A DNA stretch of 64,000 bases, from positions 434,001 to 498,000 of the forward strand of contig CAXHTR010000005.1 in assembly GCA_964019655.1 (NCBI GenBank), given 5' to 3'. The notes under the pieces are model-generated. The model made no database searches, was not told where the DNA came from, and saw only the letters and a list, made by a program, of their open reading frames with translations. The number at the start of each line of letters is the position of its first letter. Within the stretch, counting starts at the first letter, position 1. The translations under genes and the position numbers were made by a program. This DNA comes from Perkinsela sp. pyNocScin1. Taxonomy: Eukaryota > Euglenozoa > Kinetoplastea > Prokinetoplastida > Perkinselidae. Below are positions 54,051 to 62,933 of this stretch, one piece after another.

Positions 54051-54872
54051 ATGATTTCGTTTGGGTTTGCTTTAGCGGACACATCACCCCTCTCAAAGGC
54101 CGATCGCCATCTTTTTGATGAGCAGACGCGTATGGAACTTCTCTTTGCTGAATGCCCGAGCATCGTCATTCCTCGCAAGAATGGCCATCTTGACGAAGTT
54201 TCGAAATGGCCGTTCGTAAAATTGAGCACAGAGGGGCGGGTAGTGCAAATACACGTCCCACCGCCTTCTTATATGTATCTCGGCGCCTTCAGTCAAATTG
54301 AGCCCAGGTGCTCGGTTCAAACACAGGGAACCATTGATTTTCAATGGTTGCCAGAGAACACACAGAGCTTTGTACTGAAGGGCTACGACCTTGCAGGATC
54401 TATTGAGACACACACGCTCCCTCTGCCGCTCACGCGGATGCTCGTGAATCAGAACGTCCTTCGAGGAACGCTCGACATTCAGGGCCTTCCGACAGAAATG
54501 GCAGCGTTATCTGTAGCTATCAATGATTTTCATGGAAAACTAGATTTGCCGGCGCTTCCAAAAGAAATGCAGATTTTTTTGGCATCAAGAAACCGTTTTT
54601 GCGGTGTTCTTGACTTTAGCGAGCTACCACGAGCAATGCTATCTCTTCACCTGGGCGGAAACCATTTCGTGGGCAAAGTTTTCATCCCACAACTTCCAGA
54701 CGGTTTTCAGTCATTGCACATCGAGAACAACACCCACCTTGATGATGCAAGCGTTGTCATTGGAAGCCTTCCCATGGGTATTCGGGACATTCGCATTGAT
54801 TGGAGGTTCATTGGAAAGGTATGTAGCGCAGATGGAAATTTGCTTGGGCATGAGAGCATCGTCTTCTGCTAG
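54051..54872 (+). CDS. LRR family protein, divergent
   Basis: 273 residues. The short start MISFGFALADTSPLSKADRH again ends in the ALAD/LxxAD pattern. N-cap: LFDEQTRMELLF, LDEVSKWPFVKL and GRVVQIHV, so Gly in WxGL is replaced by Phe. About six LRRs follow, for example ALSVAINDFHGKLDLPALP and SLHLGGNHFVGKVFIPQLP. The tail has IRDIRIDWRFIGKVCSADGNLLG. It lies 121 bases after the remnant, same strand. Confidence 0.82.
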   Translation: MISFGFALADTSPLSKADRHLFDEQTRMELLFAECPSIVIPRKNGHLDEVSKWPFVKLSTEGRVVQIHVPPPSYMYLGAFSQIEPRCSVQTQGTIDFQWLPENTQSFVLKGYDLAGSIETHTLPLPLTRMLVNQNVLRGTLDIQGLPTEMAALSVAINDFHGKLDLPALPKEMQIFLASRNRFCGVLDFSELPRAMLSLHLGGNHFVGKVFIPQLPDGFQSLHIENNTHLDDASVVIGSLPMGIRDIRIDWRFIGKVCSADGNLLGHESIVFC

Positions 54873-55190
54873 ACGTAAGCGAAACAGACCTATAACAACG
54901 AAGTATGATGTGAGCATGAAAAGTTAAGTACCACAGTGTATTGGCCGTTTCGTCACTTCGTTTCAAGTTTTTTCGTCAGTAAGAGAAATGTAGAGACCTG
55001 AAAGAGCGAGCGAATCCCTGGCGATCGAACGAAGAAAAGTTGGAGTATCGAATGCGAATCATTCTCTCGCATGTAAATGCAGCGAGGAAAGTTTCCTGTG
55101 AATACTATGCTCTAGATATTTATTCCACTTTGCGGTCCTCTTGAAACATCGTGTCGCCCATTCCACGAATATCTGACTTCTTCAGTATGG
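54873..55190. other. Convergent gap between LRR genes
   Basis: These 318 bases separate two genes that end facing each other. I see no gene, clear hairpin cluster or tandem repeat in it. Confidence 0.5.
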
Positions 55191-56159
55191 TTATGCCTGA
55201 AGTATTCCCTCAGTTACAGAATCCTTTTGAGGCCCAAGAATTTTAATCTCATGCACATCAGTCACTGCAATGCGCACAAGTGATTGCGGCAGTGCACACT
55301 CAAAGAACATGGTTGAGATATGATAGCCTTGTAGTTCGATAATTTCAAGTGCGGGAGGTAGCTTTCGGAAAACGATGTCCCCGCCAAATTTGTTGCCAGA
55401 AATGTGAAGCTTTCTTAGCTTTGGTGGTAAGAAAGTGATATCGACACCCCCTGTAAATTTATTCTCTTCTGCGTTCAAGTACTGCGGGGCATCTGGAAGG
55501 TGCACAAGGTCGAGATTTCCCTCAAAATTATTACATCCAATATTGAGAATTGTCAAGGCGTGCGGAAGTGCACTGAGCGTGACTGACCCATGCAGACAGT
55601 TTGAATTGACCTCTATCTCGGTGAGCTCCTCCGAAAGGTTCATGAAATCAACTTCCCCCGAAAATTTATTGAACTCAGTGCTACAAAGATCCAAAAATTC
55701 AGGTAGCTTGGCTAAATCCATGCCGCCAGTAAAATTGTTGTTCGATATAAAGAGCGCAGTAAGATCAGGGGGCAGCGCGCGAAATTCTATTGAGCCGTGA
55801 AAGTAGTTTCCCCAGAGGGACAAGAACGTCATAACGTGTGGAAGTAGCGCGACATCGACAGTTCCCGTGAGCGAGTTGCTCGAAATATCTATAGCGAGGA
55901 GGGATGCTGGAAGGTGGTTAAGAGAAATGCTTCCGGATCCACACAGACCACTCCAATGAATCTGGCTAACGAAGCCTGTCACGTCATCGAAAAACACACC
56001 TTTCCACATCTCAATGGGCTCAATATCGCAGCGATCTTGCGTTAAGAATTTTGCTTCATGAATACCTTCAATCAGAAGCTCAAGCAATGTCTGATCCGAA
56101 AGCGAAGAGAAACCTACGCGTGAAAGACCTTGCAGATCAGCAAAATTGAGGTAAAGCAT
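55191..56159 (-). CDS. LRR family protein
   Basis: 322 residues. It starts MLYLNFADLQGLSRVGF, with almost no room for a signal peptide. N-cap: LSDQTLLELLIEGI, MWKGVFF and GFVSQIHW, then GSISLNHLP. About nine regular LRRs follow (FLSLWGNYFHGSIEFRALP, ILNIGCNNFEGNLDLVHLP, KLHISGNKFGGDIVFRKLP). The tail differs from the DExG type: LVRIAVTDVHEIKILGPQKD. It is transcribed in tandem with the member at 56328. Confidence 0.84.
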   Translation of the reverse strand: MLYLNFADLQGLSRVGFSSLSDQTLLELLIEGIHEAKFLTQDRCDIEPIEMWKGVFFDDVTGFVSQIHWSGLCGSGSISLNHLPASLLAIDISSNSLTGTVDVALLPHVMTFLSLWGNYFHGSIEFRALPPDLTALFISNNNFTGGMDLAKLPEFLDLCSTEFNKFSGEVDFMNLSEELTEIEVNSNCLHGSVTLSALPHALTILNIGCNNFEGNLDLVHLPDAPQYLNAEENKFTGGVDITFLPPKLRKLHISGNKFGGDIVFRKLPPALEIIELQGYHISTMFFECALPQSLVRIAVTDVHEIKILGPQKDSVTEGILQA

Positions 56160-56327
56160 ATCTAATCAATGAAATGAATTAGTAATTGAAGAAAATGTGT
56201 GGGTACACACTTAGGGGATCTTCAACCTACAGTTTCTATTTCATAAGGTTTATCAAAGATTAATCTGATGGCATGTACTTCAGAGAGAGTGAAGCTGCCA
56301 AAGCTGAGAGCTGCTTGAGAAAGTGCT

Positions 56328-57314
56328 TCATAAGTTAAATATACCCGATTCAACGCCAGCTGCACAATGCTCGATTCGGACTCCAGAGTTTCCGGAGAGC
56401 TGCACTTTCCGGAGTCCTTTCGGAACATCAAGAATTTGGACCAATTTTATTGAGTTAAAGCTCAGGTCAATATTTTTGATATTCTGTGGCAAATGTTGGA
56501 ATCTGATCACCCCATCAAATTGATTATGTCCGAGGTCAAGCACCGTTAAGGTTTGTGGCAATTTTTCTATGGGTATGCTTCCCGTAATCTTATTATGAGA
56601 AAGCGTCACATTTAGGACATGTGATGGTAAGGTATCGAGCTTCACAGATCCCTCGAAATTGTTTCGTGAGGCATTGAAAAATTTAAGATCTTTCGGCAAA
56701 TTCTCCAGTAGAAGATTTCCTTCAAAATCGTTACTGTGCACTTCAAATGTTGTGAGCGCATCGGGCAAATTCGAGAGATCTATAGCTCCATGAAATTGAT
56801 TTCCATCGATATTGAGGCATTGGAGAGTTTGAGGTAGCGATGAAAGGTCTACAGAGCCGCAGAAATTATTGGTTGCCAAGAATATTGCCTGAAGTTTCTT
56901 CGGAAGCCGGAGAAAATCTACAGTCCCTGTCATCTGATTGCACCAAACTGCCCAAAAACTGACTTCACTGGGCATCAGCGATGTCTCGAGAGTACCGAAA
57001 AAATTATTATTGCCGATATCTAGGGTATGAATTGAGGCCGGAAGGGTATCAAGAAGTATTGTTCCTCCCATAGGAAATCTGTCCCACCAACTCAATTCGA
57101 TAATACACTTACTATCGTCATCGTAAAAGACACCTGGCCACTGGCTGATCGGTAAAAAGTCGCCAGCTTCATCGGTCATTTCTTGTTTAGTCGTGAATTT
57201 TTCAACAACCATCTCAAGCATCATCTGGTCAGTTAAATCAGCCTTATTGAATCTTCCAACATGCGTGATTTGCGTGTCCAGTGCGAAGAATACAGACATT
57301 CGTGAGAACTGCAT
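56328..57314 (-). CDS. LRR family protein
   Basis: 328 residues. Start MQFSRMSVFFALDTQITHVGRF. N-cap: LTDQMMLEMVV, FLPISQWPGVFY and KCIIELSWWDRFPMGGTI. Nine LRRs follow (CLNIDGNQFHGAIDLSNLP, FFNASRNNFEGSVKLDTLP, VLDLGHNQFDGVIRFQHLP). The frame ends GVESGIFNL. Just beyond, in another minus frame to 56222, lies a stretch (FTLSEVHAIRLIF) that resembles the tail of the neighbour at 55191, so the original tail may have been lost by a frameshift or replaced. Confidence 0.82.
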   Translation of the reverse strand: MQFSRMSVFFALDTQITHVGRFNKADLTDQMMLEMVVEKFTTKQEMTDEAGDFLPISQWPGVFYDDDSKCIIELSWWDRFPMGGTILLDTLPASIHTLDIGNNNFFGTLETSLMPSEVSFWAVWCNQMTGTVDFLRLPKKLQAIFLATNNFCGSVDLSSLPQTLQCLNIDGNQFHGAIDLSNLPDALTTFEVHSNDFEGNLLLENLPKDLKFFNASRNNFEGSVKLDTLPSHVLNVTLSHNKITGSIPIEKLPQTLTVLDLGHNQFDGVIRFQHLPQNIKNIDLSFNSIKLVQILDVPKGLRKVQLSGNSGVRIEHCAAGVESGIFNL

Positions 57315-57745
57315 AAATTATCTATGAATTACGTAGATGTTGGTAGAACTGTAGAATTACTTATTCTGATGAGTGTCAAATTTCGAATGCATGCCAATTA
57401 TGAACTGCGATTTATTCATTCGGTTCTCATATTCGCTTCCGATCTCAATTTTTCGGTGCCTATAATACGAGTAACATCCGAATGATATGCTTGCAGACGG
57501 GAAAGAGGAAACCAAGTGCACAGTGAGAATGCTGTAAACTTTTGAAGTACTCAAGCTTTTCTAAAACGGGCCCTTAAGATCGTGTGATCTCATTTTCCAG
57601 GCTTTTCAATCAATTTCTCTGATCGACTCGAGATGTACTCATATGGTCTACATGATATCCGGTCTGGTTCTCATTGTACTCACATCGCATTCAGTTGGGC
57701 ACTTATTTGGGTATCTAACTCAGGGGTTCTGTATAGAATTCTCAC

Positions 57746-57942
57746 TTTCCCCCGTTGGCCGGGGAAAATGGAAATTTCCCCCCGACACCTTCACTTTTAC
57801 AGCTCAGCTTGTGGCCTAGTAGGCTCACGTCTATCACAGGCAAGAAGAGATCGCGGGGGAAAAATTTCTGATTCCCCCGCCACTTCCTCTGCCACAGCTA
57901 ACATTTTCTCATTTTCCCTCGAAACGGGGGAATCCCCCGTTT
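57746..57942. repeat. Inverted-repeat cluster built on GGGGAA/TTCCCC
   Basis: At least four hairpins share one motif: TTTCCCCC/GGGGAAA (57746-57767), GGGGAAA/TTTCCCC (57761-57781), GCGGGGGAA/TTCCCCCGC (57853-57861 with 57872-57880) and AAACGGGGG/CCCCCGTTT (57922-57930 with 57934-57942). Two copies of GTTTTTGAC follow at about 57939 and 57972. No coding content is apparent. Confidence 0.75.
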
Positions 57943-58318
57943 TTGACAATGCCTGCGTAGCCGCAGCGGGGGTTTTTGACGAGAATTTGCGCGAGAAGGT
58001 GAGATATGAGCACACCAAAGCATAACTGCAGCAAACTGCAGCCCCAAGCGGCAGCTTAGCACAGCCGCAGCGGGAATTTCTGCTCAAAATATAACTCATG
58101 GAAAGCACACATTTGGCCAGAACAGGAACTCATAAGCAAAGAACTTCAATGGATTTTTATGGCAAGCACTTTCCATCTCACTAACGAAGCTTTAAACATT
58201 CAGCATGCGTAAAAATAAAGTATCTAAGAATTTTAAAATTATGTTAAAGATTTGTTTTTGTTGATGTGCTTAGTAGAGTCTTAGAGGAATTGAAGAAGCT
58301 TGCGGATTCATAAGCCAA

Positions 58319-58466
58319 ATGCAACATACCAAGTGCAAAAATCGACCCAAGTTGAACATGGGGATTTAATGTTGGAAAACTTCCTGAAAATGAGCATAGG
58401 TTCCACTGAAATAATGAACATCCCAGGTGCAACATTGGTTTTTTTGTTGCACTTGGGTTGTTCATT
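58319..58466. repeat. Inverted-repeat cluster built on CCCARGTGCAACAT
   Basis: Degenerate copies are at 58319-58339, 58344-58362 and 58420-58438 in one orientation and at 58446-58463 in the other. The last two form a hairpin: 58413-58433 pairs with 58446-58466 with two mismatches over 21 bases around a T-rich loop. Confidence 0.65.
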
Positions 58467-58784
58467 TGAAACTTTCATAAATGCTTGTTCTTCTCAAGAT
58501 TCGCGCCTGTATTTCGCATAAATTGTACTTCTATTAATCAGAAATTTAAAGATGATTTGTAAAATGATTGAGATCTTTTTCGAGCGATTCGCAGATCAAT
58601 TACTTTTCTGCAAAAGCGCTTCACAAGAAATTTTTATTCATCCTTTGATTACTAAAAAGACTATTAACTCGTATCGATTGCGGCTCTATTCAATTATTAC
58701 GAAGCGAGAAACCCGAACTTCATCAATGCAATCTTATATCTTAATGTATAGAATGCATGTATTGGAAACAGAGATAGCCCGTAT

Positions 58785-58952
58785 CGTCACATTAATTGGC
58801 AGATTCTGCCAAATTGATAGGCAGATGTCAAATTAATTGGAAGAAATGTCTAATTAATTGGCAGATTTCCCGACAAAGTGGCAGATTTGTTCAAAATAAC
58901 TGGCAGATGCCGAGATAATTGACAGGCTTTTTTTCTGCCAATTAATGTGACG
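58785..58952. repeat. 168-bp element with perfect 19-bp terminal inverted repeats
   Basis: CGTCACATTAATTGGCAGA at 58785-58803 is matched exactly, in reverse complement, by 58934-58952. Inside, ATTGGCAGAT-like copies recur about six times (for example near 58813, 58837, 58856, 58879, 58900, 58916). No gene fits inside and no target-site duplication is evident. The right end lies two bases before the ATG of the next LRR gene. Confidence 0.82.
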
Positions 58953-58954
58953 GA

Positions 58955-59615
58955 ATGGGCTCCGAGTCTCAGAATAAATTTATTCTTTTTAATAGAGTTT
59001 TCTTGTTTTTTACTATGATCGCCGTATTTGCCCTGGACGATCACCTCAGTAGAGCTGATTTCTTCGCGATGCCACAGCAAACACTCATGGAAATGATGAT
59101 TGAAGACATCCCAGAAAAGAATCGATACCAAGATAATGACGGAGGATATAGAGACATTGAAGATTGGGATGGACTGCAATTCACCTCAGACGGGAAAGTT
59201 CGTATGATTCAATGGCGAGACTACATGGGCTCAAACTTTCCTGCCGGTGGGACCATTTATCTCAAATGGCTTCCAAAAACAGTGGATGAGTTCGCAGTGA
59301 CCGGCAGCAATCTCGAAGGAACTGTAGACCTAGCTATTATCCCAGAAGTCATGAAGAGGTTGTACTTGCAAAGAAACCTTCTCAGTGGAACGATTGATCT
59401 AACATGCCTACCTGATTCAATGACGACTCTGATCTTGCACGGGAATCAATTTACAGGCACGATCAGCTTGACAAAGCTTCCTCCAAAGATGCTCTATCTG
59501 CAGTGAGATGACTCTTGGGAGCGCAGATATTCAGCTGCATGGTAATAATTTTGATAGGCTTCTCGATGAAAATGGGGAAACTTTTCAAAATAGCAAAGTT
59601 CACTTAGAGCCCTAA
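58955..59615 (+). pseudogene. LRR family gene broken by a frameshift
   Basis: The first frame (58955-59506, 183 codons) has a convincing signal peptide (FILFNRVFLFFTMIAVFA), N-cap (MPQQTLMEMMI, YRDIEDWDGLQF, GKVRMIQW, GGTIYLKWLP) and about four LRRs. It stops at TGA 59504-59506 right after LPPKMLYLQ. The next frame (+1) carries on at 59508 with the family tail: IQLHGNNFDRLLDENGE, ending TAA 59613-59615. Repeat and tail are thus in different frames, so the copy is shifted, or is read through a programmed frameshift, which I think less likely. Confidence 0.75.
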
Positions 59616-60372
59616 TCTGAACATGCACAAATCTGCAATGATGCAATCAGGAGTTTCATAGACTTTAAAAATAATCATATCCTATTCAGCATGTAGAAAA
59701 CATGTTATTTCACTGCTCCAAGTTTCAAAGAATCAACCTCGTTGTCTTTATTATCTGGGAAATGATGGACGAGGTCTCCGTCCTGCTTTTGTGCAGGTAG
59801 CCTTAAAGTACGTCAAAAGTACAGATCTGTTTGCTCTTGGACGAAACGAAGTGGAGAAATGAAATTACTGTGGGATGCACAGTTCCCCTGATGAGAATCC
59901 TTTCGCAGTCAACGCAGTGCAATTATCATGCTGAGCATACATAATAGAGCATGATTAACTAATAACAAAAAAAAGAAAATGAAGAAGCTTAGAGCGTGAT
60001 GAAGTGGTTTCATGCACACGTAGTTATACGATGATCTGACATACGGCAGTTCAGTACGATGCAGCAAACACTAGCATCCTGGCAAAAGTTATGAGCAAAT
60101 AAATCTACAGTACACTCTCATTCACAAAACGTTCTGTCTCCTTAGCGCACGACTTAGGGTTAGGGCTCTATTGTGGTATGTTATATGATATCGCTCGTGC
60201 GTTGTTTGCAGTGGGCTAATTCGTTTCTATTCACAAATTTCTATTTACATGGGACGTGCAGAAAGATCATGTCCGGTGGTACTCAATTATCAACATCCAT
60301 GAGCGCATATTGCGCGGGTTATACACTGATTTTGTTACGATGATCAGTGGGATGGAGCAGACGCTCGTGCTA
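59616..60372. other. Gap after the broken LRR gene
   Basis: These 757 bases hold no convincing gene. Small features: two adjacent hairpins at about 59766-59800 (GGACG/CGTCC and CTGC/GCAG) and two tandem TTAGGG units at 60154-60165, the kinetoplastid telomere repeat, too few to mean much alone. Confidence 0.5.
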
Positions 60373-61245
60373 TCAGGAAATTATTTTTATGCAGTCTTTA
60401 TTCACACTGGATCCATCTTGAAGAGTGTGGTACTGGGCCACAAACGCATCAATGTAAATACCTTCCAACGAAAGAGGGACCTCCTTGAAGTGGAAGAAAG
60501 CCTGTGTAAACCGATTCGAATACAGCGAGACGCGGCAAAGCGCAGGTGGAAGTGCATCGAAGTGTATTTCCCCAGCAAGCTGATTGTGCTCCAGGCACAG
60601 AAGCTTCAACGTCCTTGGAAGATTGGATAAGTCAGCAGACCCAGTAAAATAGTTCCACATCGCGCAGAACTTGCGAAGACTGGGCGGTAGATTTGCTAAA
60701 TCAAGCCCCCCAAAAAGCTGATTTCCTTCGATGTGGATATCGACCATACTCGGCGGCAATTCCCTCGTGTCGAAAGTGCTTTGAAATGCATTGCCACCAA
60801 TGTTGAAGGTTTCAAGCTGCTGGGGAAGTAAGTGTGTATTCACTTCCCCTCCAAGCTCAAGAAAAAAGAGTACGAGGTGTCGTAGGTGCGCTGGCAGCCA
60901 TTCAAGGTCGACGCATCCGGATGATACAGAAACGCCGCGTGCGCTTTCAGTATCATCCAAGTTGACGTACTGTATGCCCGTGTTCTCATCCCAAAAGATA
61001 CTTGTGACGCGACCCTTCTCTTCGAGCGAGACCCCTTCCCATGTGTGTACGTCTCGGAAGCTGCCATTCGCACCTCGAAACACAACTGGGTTCCGTAATC
61101 GAGCGATGAAGAGCTCCATACACACCTGTTCACTGAGCGTGCTTTTATCTGCTCGCGCGAGCATCGAGACTTCACTATGACACATGGCGTGCAGAATGAA
61201 CATCACAGATGAAAAAATGTAAAATTTAGTTAAAGACGTAGACAT
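60373..61245 (-). CDS. LRR family protein with signal peptide
   Basis: 290 residues. Start MSTSLTKFYIFSSVMFILHAMCHS is a good signal peptide. N-cap: RADKSTLSEQVCMELFIARL, FRDVHTWEGVSL and GRVTSIFW, with an insertion before GCVDLEWLP. About six LRRs follow (TFNIGGNAFQSTFDTRELP, DIHIEGNQLFGGLDLANLP, LLCLEHNQLAGEIHFDALP). The tail has YHTLQDGSSVN. It converges on the broken copy at 58955. Confidence 0.83.
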   Translation of the reverse strand: MSTSLTKFYIFSSVMFILHAMCHSEVSMLARADKSTLSEQVCMELFIARLRNPVVFRGANGSFRDVHTWEGVSLEEKGRVTSIFWDENTGIQYVNLDDTESARGVSVSSGCVDLEWLPAHLRHLVLFFLELGGEVNTHLLPQQLETFNIGGNAFQSTFDTRELPPSMVDIHIEGNQLFGGLDLANLPPSLRKFCAMWNYFTGSADLSNLPRTLKLLCLEHNQLAGEIHFDALPPALCRVSLYSNRFTQAFFHFKEVPLSLEGIYIDAFVAQYHTLQDGSSVNKDCIKIIS

Positions 61246-61305
61246 TCGATGCTCAGCATCTCAAAAACAGAGAGAATCGTCGCCCAGTGTTTATTCGAAG
61301 TCCAT

Positions 61306-61986
61306 TCATAACAAATTTATCGTATTTCGGAATATATTCTTCGCTTGTGGGTGCGGGCACTCATCGACAGTCAAAATCCGTTCAATTTTATTCTTCTCCA
61401 AGCTTATGGCAGAAACAGTATCGGGTAGGAACCCGTAGAGAACTGTTTCTTGGCAAATGTTGTTTGATGAAAGGTCGAGCTTTTCGAATTTTGGCGGAAG
61501 CATCGTCAGGCTGATTGGGCCTTCGATACGATTTCGTGGAGCAGAAAGCCACTCGAGATTTCTCGGCAATGCAGTCAGATCGATTGATCCGAATATCTTA
61601 TTACCCCTTAGCTCGACATACTTTGCTTCTCGTGGAAAGTGTCGCGCTTCGACAGCGTACTTTTGGCGGCATGTTGCGATGCCGAGCGTTCGTACAGAGC
61701 TCGGGGTGTACTGCAGAAGAACACGACCAGGGTCAGCGTCAGTAATCCAAATTCCATCGACGGCCCATCCCCTGCACGTGATCCGCTCCCAAGGTACTTC
61801 GCCGCATACCTCTGTATCCACATTGCCGTGCGATATCGCATTCAAAAATTCACTATTGCACGCAGAGAAGAAATTACGCATAAGCGCGTTTTGTCTGCCG
61901 CGCTCTTCATGCGCAGATGCGTCGACGCATGCTATACAGACGAGCGATAGCATTCGATAAGCGTAAAAAGCAAATTGCAAAGGCAT
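61306..61986 (-). CDS. LRR family protein, Cys-type N-cap, signal peptide
   Basis: 226 residues from ATG 61986 (MPLQFAFYAYRMLSLVCIACVDASA, signal peptide); the frame opens earlier at a TTG. N-cap: CGEVPWERITC then VDGIWITD, a Trp/Cys version shared with the members at 45460 and 63277. About four LRRs follow (YVELRGNKIFGSIDLTALP, WLSAPRNRIEGPISLTMLP, KLDLSSNNICQETV). The tail has KIERILTVDECPHP. It diverges from the member at 62121 across a 134-base gap. Confidence 0.8.
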   Translation of the reverse strand: MPLQFAFYAYRMLSLVCIACVDASAHEERGRQNALMRNFFSACNSEFLNAISHGNVDTEVCGEVPWERITCRGWAVDGIWITDADPGRVLLQYTPSSVRTLGIATCRQKYAVEARHFPREAKYVELRGNKIFGSIDLTALPRNLEWLSAPRNRIEGPISLTMLPPKFEKLDLSSNNICQETVLYGFLPDTVSAISLEKNKIERILTVDECPHPQAKNIFRNTINLL

Positions 61987-62120
61987 GTTTGGGACCGACG
62001 CACGAATCGTTTGAGCGTGTGTGAGACAGAAGGCACAAAAAATTCCCAAAGCATCGATTTGTATGAGTTACTTACGTCTACTAACTTTGCTGTATATTCA
62101 TTCTATCTTTTCAAAATAAA

Positions 62121-62933
62121 ATGCGTTTGACCATAATCCCTTATTGGAGTATGGCAGATGCGTTAGTCGCGCGTGTTGATCATACTTCATTGAGCGCACA
62201 GGTACAAATGGAAATACTTGCTTCGGGCTTGGAGTGCATCGATACGTTTCAAAATGTAGAAGGCGAATTTACACGAATGGAAGAATGGCTTGGTGTCACA
62301 GTCGTGCGGGAGGAAGTCACTGGTATTCACTGGGAGTCTGAAAACGGTGGCGCTTATGTTCCAGGAGATGAAAAAGACAACGAAAACATGCGGCCGGGTG
62401 GGAGCATAGATTTCCAATGGGCACCTTCCACTCTTGTTAGTATCGAAATAATATTTATGCAGCTGCACGGGAGTGTATCGACGGAGACTCTCCCGCCAAG
62501 GCTGCGTGTGCTCAATCTGGCGCACAACAAATTTCAGGGTAGTTTTCAGATTGAAAAGCTTCCGGTTCGCATTAATTTCGTGAACGCAAGCGCAAACATG
62601 CTGAGCGGTGAGATCGATCTCCGCCGAGCGCCCGCTGAACTCAAATACCTCTTCCTCGAAAGCAATATGATTATCGGAGGTATAGAATTCTCCAGCAGTT
62701 CGATCCTTAAGCATGTTGCACTCCACGACAATCGGCTTGTGGGCCCTATATCTCTGAGTAGCCTCCCAGCTTCGCTCGAGCGTCTAACACTGCAAGGAAA
62801 TAAAATCAGTCAAGAAAAGCTTGTTATTGCTCCTATAAGAAAGAATATTCAGTGTATTCGTCTCGGTGTCGGTCAGTTTGATGCAGTGCTAGACGAGAAT
62901 GACAATCCAATACTGGATGGTTTTTTGAAATGA
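62121..62933 (+). CDS. LRR family protein
   Basis: 270 residues. Start MRLTIIPYWSMADALVARVDH. N-cap: LSAQVQMEILASGL, FTRMEEWLGVTV and EVTGIHW, then an acidic insertion (GDEKDNEN) and GGSIDFQWAP. About six LRRs follow (VLNLAHNKFQGSFQIEKLP, FVNASANMLSGEIDLRRAP, HVALHDNRLVGPISLSSLP). The tail is a clean example: CIRLGVGQFDAVLDENDNPI. A pyrimidine run (TTCATTCTATCTTTTC) lies just before the ATG. Confidence 0.83.
   Translation: MRLTIIPYWSMADALVARVDHTSLSAQVQMEILASGLECIDTFQNVEGEFTRMEEWLGVTVVREEVTGIHWESENGGAYVPGDEKDNENMRPGGSIDFQWAPSTLVSIEIIFMQLHGSVSTETLPPRLRVLNLAHNKFQGSFQIEKLPVRINFVNASANMLSGEIDLRRAPAELKYLFLESNMIIGGIEFSSSSILKHVALHDNRLVGPISLSSLPASLERLTLQGNKISQEKLVIAPIRKNIQCIRLGVGQFDAVLDENDNPILDGFLK

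Larger units (their letters stand above)
57315..58954. other. 1.64-kb gap with three iterated-palindrome clusters
   Basis: This divergent gap between LRR genes holds three separate inverted-repeat clusters at 57746-57942, 58319-58466 and 58785-58952. Between them I see no gene. Frames at 57357 (minus), 57633 (plus) and 58552 (plus) have no motif and are AT-driven or cross the hairpins. Confidence 0.65.

Noticed and set aside
59881-59940. Possible C/D box snoRNA (CTGATGA, then CTGA about 45 bases later)
   Set aside because: Box C has C instead of a purine, no terminal stem or C'/D' pair is clear, and it is not in a cluster.
60154-60165. Two TTAGGG units as an interstitial telomere trace
   Set aside because: Two units are expected by chance at this scale; noted only because the array could be subtelomeric.
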